DNA of 9,512 bases from assembly GCA_038202925.1 (NCBI GenBank), contig JBBREM010000102.1, positions 1 to 9,512 on the forward strand, read 5' to 3'. Position numbers and translations under genes: made by a program. Below are positions 5,653 to 9,512 of the stretch, one piece after another. The notes beneath the pieces were generated by a model, which saw nothing but the letters and a program-made list of their open reading frames with translations, ran no database searches and was not told the DNA's origin. The number at the start of each line of letters is the position of its first letter. Positions within the stretch are counted from its first letter, which is position 1. This stretch comes from JAEVZK01 sp038202925. GTDB taxonomy: Bacteria; Armatimonadota; Fimbriimonadia; Fimbriimonadales; Fimbriimonadaceae.

Positions 5653-6990
5653 TTACCGCCGCTTGCCCCGTTTCAGCATCCGCTGCTGCATCTTTGACAT
5701 CTGTTTCATCCCGCGCCGCATCTCGTAGAGCTGGCTTATGAGCTTGTTGACCTCTTCCACGCTCGTGCCGGAACCTCGCGCCATGCGCTTGCGGCGGGAG
5801 CCGTTGATAATGTCAGGGTTCGTGCGCTCGCGAGGGGTCATTGAGAGAATAATCGCCTCGATGCGGTTGACCTGCTTATCGTTAACCTGATTTAACGCTT
5901 CCTCCGGAATTTGGCTGGCGAGGCCGGGGATCATTTTCACCAGCTTCTGGAAGTTGCCGCCCGACATCTTGCGCATCATGCTGAATTGCGAGAGCATGTC
6001 GTTGAAGTCGAGTGAACCGCCCGCAACCTTGGCCTCCAGCGCCCTTGCCTGCTCCTTGTCCACCGAGGCTTCGGCCTGTTCGATAAGGCCCATGACGTCG
6101 CCGAAACCGAGGATCCGCTCCGCCATCCGGTTTGGATAGAAGAGATCGAGGGCCTCTACCTGCTCACCGACGCCGATGAAGCGCACCGGAACGCCGGTCG
6201 CGGCGCGCACGCTCAGGACCGCGCCACCGCGCGTGTCGCCATCGAGTTTGGTAAAGATCGCGCCAGAAACCTGCACTTTTTCGTGAAATGCGTTCGCGAC
6301 GTTCACCGCTTCCTGACCGGTGGTTGAATCGAGGACGAGGAAAACCTCTTGCGGCTTCGCCGACTGGGAGACCTGATGCAGCTCGTTCATCAGGTCCTCG
6401 TCGATCGTCAGCCGTCCGGCGGTGTCGACGATGAGCGTATCGAGCAGCAGATGTTTGCAGCGCTCCAATGCCTCGCGGGCGATTTGTGGTGGTTTTGTGC
6501 CGTCCGTCTTGGCGTAAACCGGCACATCCACTTGCTCACCGAGCACCTGAAGCTGGGTGATGGCGGCGGGGCGCTGGGTATCGCAGGCGGCCATCATCGG
6601 CTTCTTGCCCTGCTTCTTGAGCCACAGGGCGAGCTTTGCGCAGGTGGTCGTCTTACCGGAACCCTGCAGACCGCACATTAGGATTACGGTGGGGGGCTGG
6701 GAGCCCCAATTGAACGGCGTGGGCTCGTTGCCCAAAACGTCGACCAGCTCGTCGCGCACGATCCTCAGAATCGTCTGATCGGCAGTCAGGCTGCCAAACA
6801 CTTCCTCGCCGACGGACTTTTCCCGGATCGAGGCGATGATCTGCTTCGCTACGGCGAAGTTGACATCGGCCTCGAGAAGGGCCACCCGAACCTCGCGAAG
6901 CATCTCATTGACATCATCCTCATTAAGGCGCCCCTTGCGGCGCAGGTTGGAGAAGATGCCTGAAAGGCGTCGGGTCAGGGTGTCGAGCAT
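5653..6990 (-). CDS. ffh: Signal recognition particle protein (SRP54)
   Basis: A 445-aa GTPase of the signal recognition particle. It binds 4.5S RNA and hydrophobic signal sequences on emerging chains and delivers ribosomes to FtsY at the membrane. It has an N domain (1-95, with EVRVALLEADVNF 33-45) and G1 GLQGSGKT (107-114). Next come DTQRPAA (137-143), G3 DTAGR (189-193), G4 TKLD (247-250) and the closing GVGE (273-276). The methionine-rich M domain follows from about 325, with the RNA-binding segment SRRKRMARGSGT (398-409) and a Met/Arg/Lys-rich tail. Length is normal. ATG 6990 has no Shine-Dalgarno sequence, but TAAACT lies 9 bases upstream, so the message may be leaderless or nearly so. 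It is the first gene of a two-gene transcript with the hydrolase. No 4.5S RNA gene is seen in the window. Confidence 0.98.
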   Translation of the reverse strand: MLDTLTRRLSGIFSNLRRKGRLNEDDVNEMLREVRVALLEADVNFAVAKQIIASIREKSVGEEVFGSLTADQTILRIVRDELVDVLGNEPTPFNWGSQPPTVILMCGLQGSGKTTTCAKLALWLKKQGKKPMMAACDTQRPAAITQLQVLGEQVDVPVYAKTDGTKPPQIAREALERCKHLLLDTLIVDTAGRLTIDEDLMNELHQVSQSAKPQEVFLVLDSTTGQEAVNVANAFHEKVQVSGAIFTKLDGDTRGGAVLSVRAATGVPVRFIGVGEQVEALDLFYPNRMAERILGFGDVMGLIEQAEASVDKEQARALEAKVAGGSLDFNDMLSQFSMMRKMSGGNFQKLVKMIPGLASQIPEEALNQVNDKQVNRIEAIILSMTPRERTNPDIINGSRRKRMARGSGTSVEEVNKLISQLYEMRRGMKQMSKMQQRMLKRGKRR

Positions 6991-6991
6991 T

Positions 6992-7006
6992 CGAGGCGGA
7001 GTTTAC
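6992..7006 (-). promoter_or_regulatory. ffh: Promoter-like element before ffh, shared with tRNA-Pro
   Basis: On the minus strand this reads GTAAACTCCGCCTCG and ends one base before the ffh ATG. TAAACT (7000-7005) could be a -10 box 9 bases from the ATG. The same sequence with one extra G precedes tRNA-Pro at 2457-2472. Confidence 0.4.
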
Positions 7007-7052
7007 TTCGCCCAGCGGCGTGAGAACGTCGCTAGCTGGCAACGCAGGCCTC

Positions 7053-7071
7053 CTGCGGCAGGATGCCGCAG
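7053..7071. repeat. REP-like hairpin 1
   Basis: CTGCGGCA, loop GGA, TGCCGCAG: a perfect 8-bp stem with a 3-base loop. It is followed after 5 bases by a second hairpin of the same design, both sharing GGCA-nGA-TGCC at the tip. There is no T-tract, so it is not an ordinary terminator. The pair resembles dispersed extragenic palindromes. Confidence 0.7.
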
Positions 7072-7076
7072 ACGCT

Positions 7077-7095
7077 CTCCGGCAAGATGCCGGAG
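7077..7095. repeat. REP-like hairpin 2
   Basis: CTCCGGCA, loop AGA, TGCCGGAG: a perfect 8-bp stem with a 3-base loop, related to hairpin 1 by compensated changes in the stem (CTGC/GCAG becomes CTCC/GGAG). The paired changes keep the fold, which points to selection or repeated origin rather than chance. Confidence 0.7.
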
Positions 7096-7110
7096 CCACC
7101 CTCTCGTGAA

Positions 7111-7138
7111 TTGCTCGGACGAACGCAAGTGTTAAAGT
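7111..7138 (+). promoter_or_regulatory. Weak promoter candidate for the small membrane-protein gene
   Basis: TTGCTC and TAAAGT separated by 16 bases, each only a partial match to consensus, just right of the hairpin pair. The predicted start near 7145 would give a leader of about 130 bases. Confidence 0.25.
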
Positions 7139-7192
7139 ATCACGGCTGAAACGTGGCACTTATCTAGGCCGTTTGGATGTTTGAATGAACAC

Positions 7193-7211
7193 ACGGCAAT
7201 AAAATTGCCGT
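7193..7211. repeat. AT-centred palindrome in the leader of the small gene
   Basis: ACGGCAAT, AAA, ATTGCCGT: a perfect 8-bp inverted repeat with a 3-base centre. It could be an operator for a dimeric regulator or an RNA hairpin in the leader. No T-run follows on either strand, so it is not a terminator. Confidence 0.5.
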
Positions 7212-7274
7212 CGAACCTGATGAAATCGCGCTTCCTGGCAATGATGAAGGGTAGGACGCGAGGTTATTGGAAAA

Positions 7275-7487
7275 ATGGCGAACTGCCACTGCTGTCAGAA
7301 CGGGCAATCATCAAAGAGCGTTTATCCGGCGCTCGCAATCGCGGCGCTTGCCGGCGTTGCGTTCACTTACTTCCTCACCCGCAAGGGTACGAAGACCGCC
7401 GACGAGGCGCCTCCTCTCGAGAAGGTCATCAACATCTGCAACTCGGCTGCGGACAAGTTGGAAGCGCTCACGTCGCTCGCCAGCTAA
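7275..7487 (+). CDS. Small single-pass membrane protein (YtxH-like layout)
   Basis: A 70-aa protein with a short Cys-rich N-terminus (MANCHCCQNG), one transmembrane helix (about 17-34, YPALAIAALAGVAFTYFL), a basic stop (TRKG) and a C-terminal tail that may be helical (EKVINICNSAADKLEALTSL, 49-68). The layout resembles YtxH-type small membrane proteins, but I cannot name a family. The CxCC cluster could bind metal or be redox-active; that is speculation. ATG 7275 is the first start after an in-frame TGA at 7245. GAGG (7260-7263) lies 11 bases upstream, a long gap. A strong intrinsic terminator follows from 7505, supporting real transcription. It converges on ccmF with 4 bases between the stops. 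Confidence 0.65.
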   Translation: MANCHCCQNGQSSKSVYPALAIAALAGVAFTYFLTRKGTKTADEAPPLEKVINICNSAADKLEALTSLAS

Positions 7488-7491
7488 CTCC

Positions 7492-9512
7492 TTAGTCGAC
7501 AAGAGGGGCCGTCTCGCCGCTCGGCGAGATGGCCCCCTTTTTTCGCCGATACAACGCTGAGAGGAGCCCGCCCAGTGTCATGATGCCAGTGCCGAGCCAG
7601 ACCAGGACTGTCATCGGTTTGTAAAAAAGCTGCACAGGGTACAGGATCTTCGTGTAAGGAAGCTGCAGCCGGATCGAGCGGTCGGCGGCGTTCATCCCTT
7701 CGATGGTCGCGTAAAACGAGGGAGTCGCGGGCGTAAGTGATGGCCCGTCGCTAACCCCGAAAACCGGCTCGCAGAAATACGCTTGACCGTTCTCGACGAT
7801 CTTCAGTTTCGCGCCAAACTTGGTGCCGGCCTGTCCCGGCTTGCCGTGGGTGGTTGGCTCGATATAAGTGACCGAGACCACGCCTTCGGTGTGCGTCTCG
7901 CCCGGCTTCATTTGGATCGCATCGGGCCAGAAGGTGAATTGCGGCGCGCCGAGATTGAGATACAAATCATGGCTTAGCGCGTGCTCGATGTGGGGCCAGG
8001 TGAAAGCGCTGTTTTGTCCGTTGGTCAACGTGAAGAAGAACCCCGGCCGCGCGGTAAACCTGGTCCCGTCAGCAGCGGTGACTTCGAAGAGAACCTTGTT
8101 GTCGCGATCCTTGTCCGGATTCGACGTCATGCCCTTGTACTCGACGGTGTAGCCCAGTCCATGCGCGGGCGAGCCGTCGACGATGTACATGTCCTGCTTC
8201 AGCTCGAGACCTCTTGATAGGATCAGGCCGGCAAGAGCTGTGGCGAGGCCGACGTGGGCAAGAAAGCCGCCGATCCCCATCTTCGATTTGCCAAAGCTCT
8301 CAATAAGCCGCCACGTGTTGGCGACGATGGAGAGCAGGGCGAGGGAAAAGAGGAAGAGCACCCACGGCATGCGCGGGACGGAGAAACCGCCGGGCATTTC
8401 GATCCGCATTGTGGGATCGGCGTGGGCGCTCCAGTCCGAAAGCCGAAACAGGATGAGGGTGATGCCGAGCAGGCCGAGCGTGAGGCCGATAACGTTGGCA
8501 AACCGGTTCAGAAATTCCTTGGGCGGCATCTTGCGCCAGCTTAGAAACGGTCCGGTCGCCGCGAGCAGCATGATCGGGGCGAAGAACCAGAACACGACCT
8601 GGTGGTATAGCGGCTCCTCCACGACCTTGGCGGTGCGCCCGAAGAGGCCGAGAAAGAAGGGAATGCTCATCCCGATAGCAATCGCGATGGCAAGGCCGCT
8701 GATAAACATCACTCCGCCCTGGTAGGCGGTTTCCCGGTCGAGGGTGCTCTTCTGCACGGGCTTGTCGAGCGTTCTGCCGAGCTTGCGTCCGCGCGTCGCC
8801 CAAAGCATGATGAAGAAGCCGGTGGCGAGGACAAAAAACCCGAAGAGAATCCACAGCGCAATGTTGTTCATCTCCGCGAAGCTGTGCACGCTGAACTTGG
8901 ATAGGTAGCCGGACCGCGTCAGGAAGGTGCCGTAAACGAACGTGAGGAAGGGGAGCGCGCCGAGGAGTGTATTCGTGGCAGTCCATCGGGTGCGTGTCGT
9001 CTGCACGATGATCCCGTGGACGAACGCGGCGGTGAAAAGCCATGGCACGAAGCTGACGTTTTCGACCGGATCCCAAGCCCAAAACCCGCCCCAACCCTGC
9101 GTTTCGTAGGCCCACAGCCCTCCCATGACGAGGCCGAGACCGAGGATCGCGAGCGATGTCAGGGCCCACGGGCGAACGTGCGCCACCCACGCCTTCACGT
9201 CGCCGGTGAGGATCGCGCTCACTGCGTAGGCAAACATCACGGTCAACGAGCCGAAGCCGGCGAAGATCGTCGGAGGATGGATGACGACCCAGTAGTTCTG
9301 CAGCGAAGGGGTGAGCCCGGCGCCATCGGTTGGCACGCGGACTATGCCCTGATAGACTGCATCTTTGAACAGATTGAACGGCGTCTCGTAAGCCAGAATC
9401 CCGCACAGCGAGGCGAGGAAGACCGAGGCGATGACGGAAAACCAGCGCTGATACTTGCCGGCTCCGAACAGCGCGAGTAGGCAGAACAACGCCGACGTGC
9501 ACGCCCACAGTA
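7492..9512 (-). CDS. ccmF: Cytochrome c maturation heme lyase subunit CcmF, 5' part outside window
   Basis: 672 residues are visible and the frame stays open through the right edge, so the N-terminal helices are missing. The TTG at 9489 is an internal Leu codon, not a start: upstream bases read LWACTSA in frame. CcmF is the inner-membrane protein of System I that, with CcmH, joins heme delivered by CcmE to the CxxCH of apocytochromes. Diagnostic parts are VVIHPPTIFAGFG (His codon 9277-9279), the tryptophan-rich WWD motif WGGFWAWDPVEN (9058-9093), GTFLTRSGYLSKFSVHSFAE (second His codon 8884-8886), about a dozen further hydrophobic segments, a soluble C-terminal domain (including MYIVDGSPAHGLGYTVEYKG), and a last helix, VLVWLGTGIMTLGGLL, before a basic tail. 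NrfE is a close relative, but a general Ccm role is more likely. The last codons form a hairpin that terminates the convergent gene. Other ccm genes would be expected to the right. Confidence 0.95.
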   Translation of the reverse strand, partial: LWACTSALFCLLALFGAGKYQRWFSVIASVFLASLCGILAYETPFNLFKDAVYQGIVRVPTDGAGLTPSLQNYWVVIHPPTIFAGFGSLTVMFAYAVSAILTGDVKAWVAHVRPWALTSLAILGLGLVMGGLWAYETQGWGGFWAWDPVENVSFVPWLFTAAFVHGIIVQTTRTRWTATNTLLGALPFLTFVYGTFLTRSGYLSKFSVHSFAEMNNIALWILFGFFVLATGFFIMLWATRGRKLGRTLDKPVQKSTLDRETAYQGGVMFISGLAIAIAIGMSIPFFLGLFGRTAKVVEEPLYHQVVFWFFAPIMLLAATGPFLSWRKMPPKEFLNRFANVIGLTLGLLGITLILFRLSDWSAHADPTMRIEMPGGFSVPRMPWVLFLFSLALLSIVANTWRLIESFGKSKMGIGGFLAHVGLATALAGLILSRGLELKQDMYIVDGSPAHGLGYTVEYKGMTSNPDKDRDNKVLFEVTAADGTRFTARPGFFFTLTNGQNSAFTWPHIEHALSHDLYLNLGAPQFTFWPDAIQMKPGETHTEGVVSVTYIEPTTHGKPGQAGTKFGAKLKIVENGQAYFCEPVFGVSDGPSLTPATPSFYATIEGMNAADRSIRLQLPYTKILYPVQLFYKPMTVLVWLGTGIMTLGGLLSALYRRKKGAISPSGETAPLVD
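7505..7543 (+). terminator. Intrinsic terminator inside the 3' coding end of ccmF
   Basis: GGGGCCGTCTCGCC, loop GCTC, GGCGAGATGGCCCC forms a 14-bp stem with one G-U pair. C and six Ts follow (7538-7543). This is a classic intrinsic terminator for the rightward small gene. On the minus strand the same bases encode the last residues of CcmF (KKGAISPSGETAPLVD). In that direction only TCTTGT follows the stem, so it should not terminate ccmF efficiently. Confidence 0.85.

Larger units (their letters stand above)
6991..7274. other. Divergent intergenic region between ffh and the small membrane-protein gene
   Basis: These 284 bases hold no supported gene. From the ffh side they contain the TAAACT element (6992-7006), two tandem REP-like hairpins (7053-7095), a weak promoter candidate for the rightward gene (TTGCTC 7111-7116, 16-base gap, TAAAGT 7133-7138), and an 8-bp palindrome (7193-7211). 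If the rightward promoter is real, the small gene has an untranslated leader of roughly 130 bases carrying the palindrome. Confidence 0.6.

Noticed and set aside
7181..7495. 104-codon plus frame overlapping the small membrane-protein gene
   Set aside because: Arg/Cys-rich product in another frame, running through the palindrome; the 7275 frame has a clean membrane helix and ends before the terminator.
9487..9489. TTG as the ccmF start
   Set aside because: The frame is open upstream to the window edge and reads as membrane-helix sequence, so this is an internal Leu codon.
8300..9508. 402-codon minus-strand frame inside ccmF
   Set aside because: Arg/His/Pro-rich out-of-frame product; the ccmF frame is clearly the coding one.
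1..9512. CRISPR array, insertion sequence, rRNA, riboswitch or replication origin
   Set aside because: No regularly spaced repeats, transposase motifs, rRNA-like sequence or recognisable riboswitch core were seen.

Overview
This is a high-GC bacterial chromosomal window of ordinary core genes with one small accessory patch. It carries folC, ffh, a tRNA-Pro, a System I cytochrome c maturation gene (ccmF) and a single-heme c-type cytochrome. Together these suggest a Gram-negative or diderm, probably aerobic bacterium. Weak Shine-Dalgarno sites, several TAnnnT boxes very close to start codons, and the gene mix would fit an Armatimonadota (Fimbriimonadia-like) genome. That placement is a guess from general familiarity, not a search result.

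Layout. At 1-1566 (+) lies the 3' part of a YncE-like beta-propeller/alkaline-phosphatase-superfamily phosphoesterase. It is interrupted by an in-frame TAA at 91-93 and appears to have lost a conserved Asp further on. At 1567-1890 there is gene-poor sequence with a possible gene remnant. At 1891-2363 (+) is a compact type II toxin-antitoxin pair. At 2379-2455 (-) is tRNA-Pro(UGG). On the minus strand at 3630-2482 follow an ABM-like small protein and a secreted monoheme cytochrome. A 64-bp divergent region separates these from folC (3695-5020, +). folC overlaps the end of a TEX30/KANL3-type alpha/beta hydrolase (5648-5001, -), which lies directly downstream of ffh (6990-5653, -). The 6991-7274 intergenic region has two tandem 8-bp-stem REP-like hairpins and a separate 8-bp palindrome. 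It is followed by a 70-aa single-pass membrane protein (7275-7487, +). Its terminator sits inside the 3' coding end of ccmF (7492-9512, -), which runs off the window.

How the genes relate. ffh and the hydrolase look like one minus-strand transcript. The ABM-like gene and the cytochrome probably form another, reading toward tRNA-Pro. CcmF is the heme-attachment component that could mature the CxxCH cytochrome in the same window. The toxin-antitoxin pair and the damaged phosphoesterase lie on the 3' side of tRNA-Pro, as expected of a tRNA-associated variable region.

I see no convincing new multi-gene system. The observations most worth following are the stop-split phosphoesterase with a possible restart site, a near-identical 15-16 base promoter-like element before ffh and tRNA-Pro, the paired hairpins, and the terminator embedded in ccmF codons.
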